The notes under the pieces were generated by a model that saw nothing but the letters and a program-made list of their open reading frames with translations, was not told the origin of the DNA and searched no databases. Shown here one piece after another: positions 11,866 to 22,837 of a stretch of 64,000 bases of DNA. The stretch's first letter is position 1. Every line of letters starts with the position of its first letter. The DNA comes from Harmothoe impar (lineage: Eukaryota; Annelida; Polychaeta; Phyllodocida; Polynoidae). The translations under genes and the position numbers were made by a program. The stretch lies in contig OX381721.1 of NCBI GenBank assembly GCA_947462335.1, positions 33,964,303-34,028,302 on the forward strand, written 5' to 3'.

Positions 11866-12876
11866 TTGTAGGTGGGACGCTAAGGCTAACTGCAAATTTT
11901 CTTTTGTAAGAGGTGTTATGGTCAACTCCTGCAGCCCTAGAAGTAGATATGAATACATTTATATCTCTGAACACCCTTGTGGTGAAAAAAAAGATCCCAT
12001 TTCTAACTCTGATATAGCCGGTCTCTTCTGTCTGATCTTGCTGATTGGCCTGTAAAAAATGTTTGACAAGCAGTTGATCTAATCTACATTAAATTGCTTG
12101 AAGACAGCCGATGCTTTAGGTGACGAAAAACCTCCACATAACGATCCGATGACGTCAGATGGCTAATTCCATGCTCAACCCTTTAAGGGCCGCATAGTCC
12201 TATGCAAACTAACTGTGATAATTGATGTACCCTGTGTCTGAATATGTACAGCATAATATTAACAATTGTCGCCATAACCACTACTTGACTGTATCTGTGA
12301 TAAACTTGAGCATGAAAGGGGACCTAGCGGAGGCAAGGCAAAGCGCCTAAGCTAGGATGGTACATCTACTTTTGTATTTGATATCTTTTACCCAATAAAA
12401 CACGTTAAAAAAAACTGTGTTATTCCCATGGGTTGCCCCACGTTCACCCCCAACAGCTCACCCCCATAGCATTTTCCTTGTTTCCTAGAACAGAATTCAT
12501 GATGTCAACACTGGCTTTGGATTGTCATCCATGGGCGGGGTCTTACAACTTTTAAGTGGCATAATAACCAAACGTATCCCACTCACAATTCTAGCACTGT
12601 TCTAGTACTCTACTATGTGGTTAAGTGTGAGTGGTGAGAATGCCCCTTTAAGGCCTGTTTGTGCGTCATGTATTTCTAGAGGTGTGTTTAAACTGGACTT
12701 AAACACCAGTCCCCCTGGGGGGATCTCTAAGATCAAGAGCCCATTTCAGAGAATACATAATTTCCTTTTGATTGAGGTCTCGGAGTTGAAAATTGGAACA
12801 TCGGACTAAGAACTCACTAATTGTAAATTTCCACTCGGAAAATACCAGTGGACAGTACAAGCATGCACACACACTG
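11866..12876. other. Non-coding stretch
   Basis: No credible gene. Contains AACCCTTTAAGGGCCGCAT near 12178 (a terminus-like fragment of the TTAACCC family) and several short A/T tracts. Confidence 0.5.
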
Positions 12877-12977
12877 AAAAGTGAGAGTCATTGTCGCTAA
12901 AACTACCCTCACCTGAGGGTCACGCACTGCCTGACTTTCAGGTGAGGGTAGTTTTAGCGACAATGACTCTCACTTTT
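12877..12977. repeat. Perfect 40-bp inverted repeat (hairpin)
   Basis: The arm at 12877-12916 is exactly complementary to the arm at 12938-12977, with a 21-nt loop and no mismatches. The arm includes GAGAGTCATTGTCGCTAAAA. A partial copy of the right arm lies at about 24460-24505 beside a direct duplication. The perfection implies recent formation, gene conversion between arms, or selection. Confidence 0.95.
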
Positions 12978-13269
12978 CTGAGGGTGCATATAACAACCCC
13001 TTATCCCAAATCAACCCATATACAAAATCTCATACCAAACGAAGAGAATAATCCCTCTTTATTAATTATGATCATACAGAACAGAATGGTGATTATAACT
13101 TGACTGATTGTCTTAGGAACATGAGCACTCCCTTGATCGTACAGCACTTCATTTCAGGGTATTTTGGCGTTTTCTTTTGTTCTTTTCTTTACAAATTCTT
13201 GCCGCATTAACTTTTATGAATTAGGTATCCTTAAATAAGAGAGTACTGTATTAGACCTCAGACCCTCTG

Positions 13270-13345
13270 GATCTCCCTATATTGTTTACACCCCCCCCCC
13301 TGTTCCATACACCCCCCCCCCCCCCCCCACACACACACACCCAGA
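13270..13345. repeat. C-run / CA low-complexity tract
   Basis: Two long C runs followed by (CA)n. Base calls and length here may be unreliable. Confidence 0.8.
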
Positions 13346-13835
13346 CAGAAAACACCAGTAACCAGAGTCAACACAAGGGCCGCCCGGGGAGGTAGTCTCA
13401 GTACGGGCATGCGCAGTTGATTCCAACTGGATTAGACATCAAAACAGTGTCTGGTGGTGACTAGACAGGAGGGGGGGGGGCAGGAGGAATATGAATGTCT
13501 TTTTGTTTTTCTTATGAAATACGGCAGTGTCATTGATTTTACCAGGAGTGCCGTATTTCACTCCCCCTGTGAAATAACTCATGCCCCCCCCCAACCCCCA
13601 CCCACTGTTGATAAAGAAATAATCACTCCCTAAATCTAATTGCATCACTGGAAAGCGACAGTGAACGACAGTGGCTGACCATTTCTAAGCTTTCAAGGAC
13701 AAGACATCCAGGAAGTTTCATGGATACACATAAGACTGCAATGCCCTACCTCAAAAGAGGATCAGGCAATTATCTTATAGCACATGTCTTCCTCCCAGCA
13801 ACACCTTAAGAACAAACATACTGCTTTCTAAACGG

Positions 13836-14510
13836 TCCTTAGGCTAAGGTAGGGAGTTCAAAATAGCGCTGCCGCTGCCGCTGTAGCCTGCCCGTTTCTG
13901 TGATCCAATATGCACCCTTCCTAATAGCACCCCACTGGTGCATTGCATAAAAATAGCCCCCCTGACCTCATTTCTTGAGCTATAAAAAACACAAACCCCT
14001 CATTTTAATCACAATATCATGGCAGTCAACATGAATGGAGCCATTAGTGGAGAAAGATAAGAGTCTCTGTTTTCTGTGGCCTAGAATATTATGGTGACAT
14101 TCTTCATGTCAAAATGTAATAAATAAATATGAGTTGTTAAAAGTTGTTACCATGGGGATGTTGGTAATTGTGTTCTTGAAGACATATGTGAAATCCAGAT
14201 GTGTGTGCCACTGCCCAATGCTGTCCCTAGCCATTTTAAGTTAACCTGTTCTGTCTGAGTTAGAAGGGTGCCTAGGTCCAGAGCTACAGAACCCCTAACT
14301 GCTGTGAAGGTGCCCCTCTCCTGCCTAGATCACAGAAATGGGAGATATGTTCAGATGCATTCACCATGATATTTCTGGATCTAGGTATGATAGAGACCTG
14401 ATCTTTACAGATCTGAAAAGCTCTCATAGGGATCTATACTAATGGAATCAATATGTATTCTTTAACTCATTTTTCAAAATTTATCAAACTCCCTACCTAA
14501 GCCTTAGGGT
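13836..14510. mobile_element. TIR element 'AAGGTAGGGAGTT', about 675 bp
   Basis: The left CCTTAGGCTAAGGTAGGGAG plus TTCAA faces the right TCAAACTCCCTACCTAAGCC plus TTAGG. The interior is non-coding. The terminal AGGGAGTTTRA core resembles the 118-bp MITE at 9485-9602, suggesting one superfamily. Confidence 0.65.
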
Positions 14511-14759
14511 GATAAGGCCTTGGAATCATCGTTGCCCATTGGCCAACAGGTTAACCCATAAACTGCACTCAAAGTGAAACATCTAACCAGGCGGCGTTGG
14601 TTGATTGGAATATTGATCCATATTCTTATCAACTTCAGCCTCTGGAATTACCAAGTTGCCTGTTACATCTACCAAGTTGCCTGTTACAGGGTTGACAGTG
14701 GTGTGTATATGTAGCAGGGTACACATGGGCGGGCCTCACCGGGCTGAGAGGGAGATGAT

Positions 14760-15345
14760 AAAACCCCCACAGAGTCAATGTTTGTCACAAGATCCCCTCA
14801 GCCGGCACCAAAAGAAGTTGTCTCTGTCCCATTAGGCGACGCACCTGGAGAGTCAACATGGTCCCACTCTCCCAGCAGAGTCTGCATGTGGAACTGGTCT
14901 CTGCCTGCACACAGAAAAGTAAAAGTATCAACTGTGTCTCCCACGTGGCTCTGGTAAAATAGAGGGTCAAACAGCTTATGACTCTGCATATATGAAGGGT
15001 CAACTTAAGTTGACACTCTACTATCAGGGTCAACTTGAGTTGACTCTCTACTATCAGTGTCAACACAGTGTTGACCCTTCTTATAAGCAGAGTCAACAGC
15101 TGTTTGACACTCCATTTTATCAGAGCCACGTGGGAGACACAGTTGACTCCTTTACTTCTCTGTGTGTGGGATTCACAAGGTTTTATGGGTAAGTTACCAT
15201 GACAACATGTACACACGTTTATCACCCTGATCCTAAAAATGGCGGAATCCAGGCAGAGGCTAGTTTGGAATGTGACATGTCTCTGCTGGGAGAGTGAACA
15301 TAGTCACATTCCCAGCACAGTCTGAAATAAGACGTGGTGGAAGAA
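14760..15345. mobile_element. Large palindromic element built of GAGTCAAC/GTTGACTC units
   Basis: The inner palindrome 14908-15169 has arms beginning CACACAGAAAAGTAAA and ending TTTACTTCTCTGTGTGTG. Inside are several GGGTCAACTTAAGTTGAC-type dyads. Outer blocks CACTCTCCCAGCAGAGTCTG and CTGCTGGGAGAGTG are also inverted. The 146-codon minus frame (14785-15225) is a shadow of the repeats. A partial copy lies at 24575-24745. Confidence 0.7.
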
Positions 15346-15394
15346 GTCAAACCCTTTAGTGATATTTAGGCTATGCTGTCATATCATTTAGAAC

Positions 15395-15680
15395 CTTGAC
15401 TCACCCAAAATGGCTCAAGGGTCTGGGTATGCTGGACTCTGGGGAGAGTCTCTTTCAGCCTGCAAGAGTCCAACATTGTCAGACTCTGGCATAAGGATTT
15501 AGCCCAGCCAAGCAATTTTGCGATTGTCCAGCCTGTTATTGAAGATACAGCATAGGCCATAGCCTGACCCTCACTAAAATGGCCATTGACCCATGGATTA
15601 AGGTCCAGCAGTGCCTAACCCTTGTGCTATTGGCGACATGGGGTGATGCTGATATTTGCCTGGGTGTACTTTTATCTTGT
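15395..15680. repeat. AGTCCAGCAT palindromic module, copy 1
   Basis: Alternating GGACTCTGG, CAGACTCTGGCAT, GTCCAGC and CCTGACCCTCACTAAAATGG blocks, ending TATTTGCCTGGGTG. A longer, better preserved copy lies at 24786-25155 beside the same GAGTCAAC module, so the two modules travel together. Confidence 0.65.
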
Positions 15681-16497
15681 ATTTTCGGTTTACACCATCA
15701 TATAAATGACTGTGAACGAGTAATGTGGTACAACATTGTTATGATCCTACTATATGTAAGCTAAACTGAAATGTTGGATATCTCAGGGAGAAGCCCCATT
15801 TTCTATGCATTTCCGGGAACTATAAATACCATTGGGCTATAGATAATTGCCAAATTGGGAGTGATTAAGTTCAAGTCAGGTCAATTCATTAGTCTATATT
15901 TCTGCCACTCACCTCTATGTATGTGCATTAATATAACTACCCATACAGTGTTGGATGTTGAATAACACACTATAATGAGTCTACATTAAACTACCACCAC
16001 CTCGGCCTGCGACCTCTATGAGGGCCCAGAATCCTGGCCTCCGTTCTGAACGTTACTATAGACCAATGCAGCAAGAAAAGTTGACTTTTCAGAAAAGTTG
16101 TTGATAACGTTTTTGAATATTTCTTAAGCATGGCTGACAAATACATAAATATTACCGTAAAATCCTGCATTAAAATATCCACTATGTGAATGATAATTGT
16201 GCCGCGAATCATCTGATATGAGATAGCTGAAAACATAGCCATTCTAGACAGTGTTATCTGGTTATAAGGATTCTGCCAAAACCAACATAAACACAACTCT
16301 ATTATGAAAAGTCACCATTTTTCGCTGTATTGGTCTATAATAGTGGTGTAGAATTGATGACATCCCGCATCTGCGGCCATTCAATGTATTACAATACACC
16401 ATGTGGGGTTTCTGCTGAGCTGGTTATTCTGCCATGTCACATGATCACCATGGTGATAAAATGAAGGGATCCAAACTTGTCAAAAGGTTGTCTTATA

Positions 16498-16680
16498 AGA
16501 AGAGTTTAGGGTCTTTAAAGTGACGGTCATAAAATAAACAAGCTAAGGGTTGTCTATTTGATGAACTGTCCGGTTACCATCCCACAAGACAAGACTAGGG
16601 TCATCTAACTGACAATGTTAGCCCAGGCAGTGGCCCTATCCAAGTGACAAGTCTAAGGTCGTCAAATTGACAACCCAGAA
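16498..16680. mobile_element. TIR family 'GTGACGGTCATAAAATAAA', degraded copy
   Basis: Contains GTCTTTAAAGTGACGGTCAT plus AAAATAAACAAGC and GGTTACCATCCCACAAG, matching the left half of 26221-26488. The right half is rearranged. Confidence 0.5.
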
Positions 16681-16683
16681 TAG

Positions 16684-16905
16684 TTAACCCTTTATTGGCT
16701 GCAAACTGCTTTAAATGTGCTTGAATCCCTTTGTCAGCATGATGCATGAATGTAGCCCTGGTGAGTCTATTTGCCAAGCCTGCATTCATGCACCTTTGGA
16801 AATGAATCAACAATTGGGCGAGTATACTTGCCAAGGCTGAATTCATGTATTATGATCACATAGAGCATAGCAGCTTAAAGCACTATGCACCCCTTAGAAG
16901 GTTAA
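16684..16905. mobile_element. TTAACCC element, copy 2
   Basis: Ends TTAACCCTTTATTGG and CCTTAGAAGGTTAA. The interior repeats GCATGAATGTAGCCCTGG and the inverted TTGCCAAGCCTGCATTCATG. Same family as 5659-5910. Confidence 0.6.
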
Positions 16906-17394
16906 CCTGTGCACTATAACCTCTACTTCACTGCAGGTGGAGCTAACTGGGTTCTGCCTAGGCATAATTGTTGTCCATGTCTGTCTATATTTCTGAGGTT
17001 GATAATAGCTAACTCATACAAACATGGAGGTATGTAGGTTAGGGGAATTCCTGCCATATCCCCAAGTCTATATTGAGAGTATTTCTACCCTTTAGTTACA
17101 GACTGCTAACACATATGTGGATGCCATACCAATGGAAGTTCCCTTGCAGCTATTGTACCATAAAAATAACCACAAAAGAGGTGTCTGTGCCCTACACATA
17201 TTTTTTTGTCTCAATTATATCAAAACATTGATTCCTTTACCTTTTCTAGCATCCCCAATAGATAAATCTCAGGATTCTCCATAACATGAATGTGTATTCC
17301 CATAAATATGATTAAAATCAACAAAGAAATTATGCAATTCATTCCCCAACTTTATACAGAATGCATGTTATACTGATGCCACCTACAGGGAAAA

Positions 17395-17551
17395 TCCTGA
17401 ATCAGACCCTGGTTGACGAGTCTAGGGCTGGCATGAGTCAGGTTTTGGGATGGCACATACCAAGTGTATCTTCTATCTGACAACTACAGCTAGAGGACCC
17501 ACTCTCTTGTCACTTAGAAGAGTCTGCAGACGAGTTAACTTTTTGAGTGCA
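17395..17551. mobile_element. TIR family 'GACGAGTTAACTTTTTGAGTG', right part
   Basis: Blocks GGTTTTGGGATGGCACATAC, TCTTCTATCTGACAACT, TTGTCACTTAGAAGAGTCTG and the terminus ACTTTTTGAGTGCA match 26221-26488. The left terminus is lost. Confidence 0.55.
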
Positions 17552-17743
17552 CCCCGGGGCACTACTCTCTAACGGGTCATTGGTGACTTTGGCGACGACA
17601 TCCGAGGCGGTGGTGGAGGGGATGGACAACAAAACTTGGATCCCTGGAAGGGGGACAAACATTTTTTACCCTTATTTCTTCAGCGAAGAAATGCCTACTT
17701 TGTGTTTTTCGGGTGGGGCACGAGAAATCAATATCCTGATCCT

Positions 17744-18465
17744 CTCATGATAGTCTCCAAGCTGGCACCACCTTGACTCCGAGCACCACCGCTGGCACCC
17801 ACGATTATTGGTGAAAATAGTGCCAAAATACGCTGGGTGTTGTTATACTATAAATGTATATCGGGGTACTGCGGAAGGATCCCCTCCCTAGTATACGGAG
17901 GAGGTGATGCCGTTATGACGCCTCAGCTATCGCTCCAATGTGTCTGAGGAAGAGCTGTGGGCAGCTTGAATAGTCTCAGCAAGAAGACTTGTAGGTGCAT
18001 GCACGTGGTCTGGGCGAAAAGATGGAACCACACTAAACACTGTAATTGAGGGCACCATTGTTGACATGTGTGTAGGCCTACATACACACATGGGGTCAGG
18101 ATCCCATGGCGGGGGGGGGGGGGCACTCACTATATGTCCTATAGTAGCTATGTGTCAATATCATACCCAACATTGGTTCCCTTATTACAGGAGACATTCT
18201 TAGCAAGATAGCACCCTTCCCGTGTGAAACTGAGCAATGGAGACCAGGGAAATAAACTGGTATTATACTGTTTTTAAAAGTGAATAAAAGAGACAAATGT
18301 TGAGTATGTTGGCCTAAATCGTATCCTTATTTGCAATGTAGTGTTAGGAAAAATAATGAAAGTCATCTCAGAGATTTGCCTGTCATTATGGATTAAATTG
18401 TACCACGTTTCCTTCAAAATTGCCTAAAACTCACCCTTTTAATTTGAAATTGTGTTCATTCACTG
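17744..18465. repeat. Composite dispersed repeat, copy B
   Basis: Two modules in order. First, GCTGGCACC, GGGTACTGCGGAAGGATCCC and TGTCTGAGGA-GAGCTG blocks (17744-17985). Second, the G-run GGGCACTCACTATA segment (18106-18465) ending TTGAAATTGTGTTCATTCAC. The same modules in the same order occur at 22838-23528. Confidence 0.6.
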
Positions 18466-18633
18466 AGTCAACCAATGTTGAGGACCCCCCCCCCCCCCCG
18501 CCTCCTGCTCCTGGGTAGGTATGCAGGGTGTGACAGACCTACACATGTATACCCAAATACACACATATACACACGGCCTAGAACTGGTGTAATCCCCTAC
18601 TGGGTCTATGTAGGTCTGTATGGCACAGAACTA

Positions 18634-19041
18634 TCAACCCTTTAAGGACAGCAGACATTTTGAATGCACCTTTTCCTTTGTAGAGTTGATGCATGAGGCT
18701 GTGTCTCATGAGATCAGGCCAATGTGAACGTCTTTGACCAGGTCCCATCTTTGACCAGCCACCATGAAAAAAAGATATAAGAAAGATCTACTTTTCTCTT
18801 TGATATCTAAGGGATAAGATAAAGAAAATGGCGGTGGTTATATCTCCATATGTATAACTTTATCTGCCTTCAATAAACCGTTTTCTGTCAGGAGGTCAAA
18901 GATGGCACCCAGTCAAAGATGGCGCCTGGTCTACTCATGCCCCACTTTGTGAGTTTCAGTATGAACTATGATGCTTGAATGCAGCACTGGCGAGTTATCC
19001 ACCAGGGCTGAACTACTGTTATGCTGCCCTTAGAGGGTTAT
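18634..19041. mobile_element. TTAACCCTTTAAGG element with nested foldback
   Basis: Left ATCAACCCTTTAAGGACAGC; right GCTGCCCTTAGAGGGTTAT. The interior keeps GATGCTTGAATGCAGCACTG near the right end. A foldback element (18696-18960) has inserted in the middle, so it is younger than this element. Confidence 0.6.
18696..18960. mobile_element. 17-bp-subrepeat foldback element, copy 1
   Basis: The left arm starts AGGCTGTGTCTCATGAGATC and continues with CTTTGACC units. The right arm carries GGTCAAAGATGGCACCCAG and GTCAAAGATGGCGCC units in inverse orientation. Terminus and subrepeats identify it with copies at 28305, 42829, 50847, 51949 and 58251. Confidence 0.75.
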
Positions 19042-19133
19042 CTTGGTATATATGTGACCCAATCATGTACATGTATGGGTTCTCCCTATAGTATAATGAA
19101 TGGTCCATCCATATAATAGACAAGGGGCGGGGG

Positions 19134-19158
19134 GGGGGGGGGGGGGGGGGGTGGGGGG
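19134..19158. repeat. Poly-G tract
   Basis: G run of more than 20 bases with isolated interruptions. Length is uncertain in any assembly. Confidence 0.85.
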
Positions 19159-19424
19159 TGAGAAGGAAGGGGTGTGGGAGGTGGCTGGGTCTAGTATTAA
19201 TGTCCCTGTGTATATAGGTCCCCATAGTCTGCTTTCGAAGATGATCTTATCAAACAAATACACTTATAAAACTCAAAAGAATAATTAGGAAGAAGATAAA
19301 AGATTGAAATTAAGATGTGCATGGGTAAGTCTAGGCACAATCAGTGTACTTACTGTATCTAGAATCTTCAATTTAAGATTGTCATGTTAATACAATCTGA
19401 AATGAATTCCCCGGAGAGTATGTT

Positions 19425-19522
19425 CGCTAGTGTGTAAATGAGAGGTGGGGGTGAGGTGTTATGAAGTGGGATAAGCGACAACGTAGCTTTAAAAAGAAAG
19501 TACATGTCAGCAAGTCTGAGAA

Positions 19523-19523
<1 letters not shown>
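19425..19523. repeat. About 100-bp direct repeat, left copy
   Basis: GTAAATGAGAGG, GGTGAGGTGTT, GTGGGATAA-CGACA, AAAAAGAAAGTAC and CAGCAAGTCT-AGAATGCATA recur in the same order at 21548-21645. The pair flanks two TIR elements and a TA tract. Confidence 0.75.
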
Positions 19524-19561
<38 letters not shown>

Positions 19562-19563
<2 letters not shown>

Positions 19564-21253
19564 GTCAAGCCGCTGACTTATGTAGGTATTGAGCTGGGGA
19601 AAGACAAATCAGAAACCTCAGAATATGTTTATATAAGTTTATTTTATTGAAAGGAATATATCTTGGCTCCATGAAAGCACCGCCAGTACGTTTCTAACCC
19701 TAGCGGTTCAATTTTTATTACAATGCGAAGATGAGTGGGCAATTTTGGTGTTACTCCGTGCTTTTAAGTACAGGAACACCTTATTTTCCTCTTAAATACA
19801 ACACAGCAACTAATAATTCCATTTACAGCATGGCACGATATACATCCTTAACCTCAATAAAGGTTGAAATGATGAAATTAACAAATACTGAGATATGGGC
19901 CTGTGAAATTTGGGTTTTTTGGAAAAATTGAAAAGATTTATCACACATCCCCACCTTTACTCCTACTTCTTCAAAAGGGGTCAAATACTCTTGTTACTCG
20001 CTCTGTATCATCTTCAACATATCTACTTTTGTGTAAAGCTAGTACTTTAGCCCATTCCATCACCCACCTTTCACAGTACGGGCCTGAATATGGCTAATAT
20101 CAGCACTTTAAAGCACGGAGTAACACTAGTTACTCCGTGCTTTTAATAGAATATCACAATAAATAGTAAAATAAATGTGAAATTCCCACATTTAAGGGTG
20201 CAGACCATCTAAGAGGGTTGGTAGCAAAGCAATGGAGTGGTTTAAACTTAGATATATTGGATATTAGCATTTCTGTGAGCCTTTATTTTTTTCGAGAGTT
20301 ACTCCGTGCTTTTAAGTCAAGGTAAATTTTCAAATTACCCACAGATTCTCGATATGTGAGGCATTGTTGATTATGAAGCATTAAAATGATCAAGGAGTGT
20401 TGTAGGCACCCTCTGGAGCACAGAGAAGTTAATTATTAGTGAGGATTTGCCTGCTGCTACTTAAAAGCACGGAGTAACACCGCAACTTAAAAGCACGGAG
20501 TAACACCATCCGGGATTCAAATTTGTCATAGTGAAGCATTTGGCTGTGCATGGGTGAATGCATGATCTACCATAGCTATCAAGCACTAAGCCCCTGTCAC
20601 CACAAGTCCTTTTGGAACATAATAACTCAATATATAGCCAGAAATAACCACAGGAGAGAAAGAAATGGCAATTGTTACTCCATGCTTTTATGTTGTATCA
20701 AATATGCATCTGCTCCTGGAGCCTAGAGGATCAGATTTTTTTGAAAATTTTCTTTTTCCAGTATAAGGCCCACATGTTATCTCAACATGAGGGGTAAAAT
20801 AGTTATGCTGTGGTATCTCTTTAATTACTGTATGAGGACACCAATATAATAACAAAGATTGACAATAAGTGACAAATTCACAGCAAAAAGTCTACAGTAA
20901 AAAATAAAAGATACATATCATGGTAAAATCTCTTGAATCCATCTACTATAACATAGGCCTAATGGTAAAAATTAATTGGGATGGGCTATTGATTCCTTAG
21001 GTTAAATGATTGGCATGTAAAATATGTCATTTTTGTCATTTTTGTCATTTTTTAGGGCTTTTTTGGCTTCGGGGGGCCATAGAAGACAAAATCTTGGTCC
21101 AATACACAAAAATATTTTTTTCCCTAAAATGTTAGGATGTTTTGTCACACATGCCAAAGAATATAAGCATTTGAAGCAAAAGTCTTAATTCTGTAGGCTT
21201 ATAAAGCTTAAAAGGCCTGAAAAGACCAAACCTACTTAAGTCAGCGGCTTGAC

Positions 21254-21255
<2 letters not shown>
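19562..21255. mobile_element. 1.7-kb TIR element with seven GTTACTCCGTGC motifs
   Basis: Ends GGGTCAAGCCGCTGACTTA and its complement; about 24 of 25 terminal bases match. It is inserted in a (TA)n tract (19524-19561 and 21257-21295), so a TA target duplication is plausible. Seven copies of GTTACTCCGTGCTTTTAAG lie inside. Plus orientation: 19750, 20129, 20298, 20674. Minus orientation: 20108, 20460, 20485. No long reading frame, so it is non-autonomous; superfamily unassigned. Confidence 0.8.

Positions 21256-21256
<1 letters not shown>

Positions 21257-21295
<39 letters not shown>
21257..21295. repeat. (TA)n microsatellite, right part
   Basis: Continuation of the TA tract split by the element at 19562-21255. 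Confidence 0.9.
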
Positions 21296-21302
<7 letters not shown>

Positions 21303-21510
21303 ATTCACCTGAAGTCGGACACATACCTTGAGATGGACACTTGATTTTGTGGTTATTTAAGCATTTTAAGCGCTTCATTTGTGAACTATGGTAAAGTCTA
21401 AGTGTTATTCTTTCCAAAGAACATACACTAGATTTCGTATTCGATATGAATACGCTCAAATTTCACTGTCCGTCTCAGGGTATGTGTCCGACTCATGGTG
21501 AATCTACCCT
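21296..21510. mobile_element. TIR element 'AGGGTAGATTCAC', copy 2
   Basis: AGGGTAGATTCACC followed by TGAAGTCGGACACATACC is inverted at the right end as GGTATGTGTCCGACTCATGG plus TGAATCTACCCT. TATA flanks both sides. Compact 215-bp version of the element at 8833-9203. Confidence 0.8.
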
Positions 21511-21547
21511 ATATTGGAACTCTAGGAAATTAACTTATTTATATGCA

Positions 21548-21645
21548 GGTAAATGAGAGGGGCGGGGTGAGGTGTTGTGAGGTGGGATAAACGACAGCTT
21601 AGCTAAAAAAGAAAGTACGCGTCAGCAAGTCTAAGAATGCATATA
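21548..21645. repeat. About 100-bp direct repeat, right copy
   Basis: Same ordered blocks as 19425-19523. With the left copy it brackets about 2 kb of inserted DNA. This indicates a local duplication or two copies of one older element. Confidence 0.75.
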
Positions 21646-22345
21646 TTGGACTATATTGGTATGCCTATAAATACAGGCGTGACCAGCCAAGCATGACCAC
21701 TCAGGACTCCACTCGGGCTATGGAGTAGGTAACTGTAATTTAGTCTCACCCCTACAGAATAACCTACAGCTACACTGAGTACAAGGCTACATCTAGTACA
21801 TGATAACCTATACTCTATATGACCTACTGCACCCTATTATACCGTGGTACACGGGGACCCTGGTTCTAGTACACATTACCCTAACCCCTCCTGATGCCAT
21901 GTGCATGTAGACCCAGTCATCATACTTTCTAGCAGCACATGGTTTGTTTATAGTAGTGTCCTAGGATGTCAACATGGTCGACATGTTCCCCTTTACCTCC
22001 TTCCTCCTCTCCCCAATGCCTAATATAGAGCTAAGTGTTTATGTACATTATGTCACATGAAGGTGCTTTTTACCCAGGCTTGACTTCTACTCAGACATAC
22101 CAGCCTGTTACAGGGTCTTGTACAGTGAGCTGTGTGATAACTGGTATGACTCTCACTATCAGAAATCAACTTGTTATTCATAGCCCCTCCCCCTTTACAT
22201 TTGCCCCATTCTACCAGTCACAATGTACCCACATGGAAGGCCACATTACATATAACACACATAAACTGAATAGATCAGTCCTCGTCCCATCCCTCTGTGC
22301 CTACATCTATATAGCTGTATCTAGTAGCAGGGCCCTTGATAGGGA

Positions 22346-22485
22346 GAACCCACGTCCCATGTCCATTTCAAGACACGCCCATGTCACCATATCAGTTTTA
22401 AGAGATGCCCCATGTCCCTATCTATTTTTTCTCATGTCCCATGTTACTAAGGCCCAAAAATGGCCTATGTCGCCATGTTGAAGTT
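22346..22485. repeat. ATGTCGC-type degenerate repeat, second locus
   Basis: CCCATGTCCATTTCAAGA, CCATGTCACCATATCAGTTT, TCATGTCCCATGTTACTAAG and TATGTCGCCATGTTGAAGTT follow the pattern of 1-240. The 148-codon frame across 22035-22481 is not a recognisable protein. Confidence 0.5.
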
Positions 22486-22837
22486 AAGGGTCTAGGGCCA
22501 TAGTAATACGAATCTTTCTCAATGGCTTGTGCACACCTATACATCCAAGTGTTGTACTTACCATGTTTAGCCCCTCCTGCCTCCTGTGTAATACCTCCTG
22601 TGTGTGTACGACCACCTGTGGGAGGTATGAGAGTCCTGTGTGTGGTGTTAGAGCTCCAGGGGCTGTAGGCTGGTAGTGGTATAGTGGTGGTGGTGGTGGT
22701 TCCTCCAGTTCTGGTGGTGTGTCACGTATGGAGCTGGGTCACACTCTGCTGCCTGTCAGTGGGGGCTGGTGGGTGCTGGAGGGGTACACTGCCACGTGAC
22801 TATAAGTGCAGTATGTTATCACTGACAATTCACCGAG

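Noticed and set aside
14785..15225. 146-codon minus frame
   Set aside because: Repetitive translation of the GAGTCAAC palindrome; an equivalent frame exists on the opposite strand.
22035..22481. 148-codon plus frame
   Set aside because: No domain, low-complexity start and overlaps the ATGTCGC repeat.
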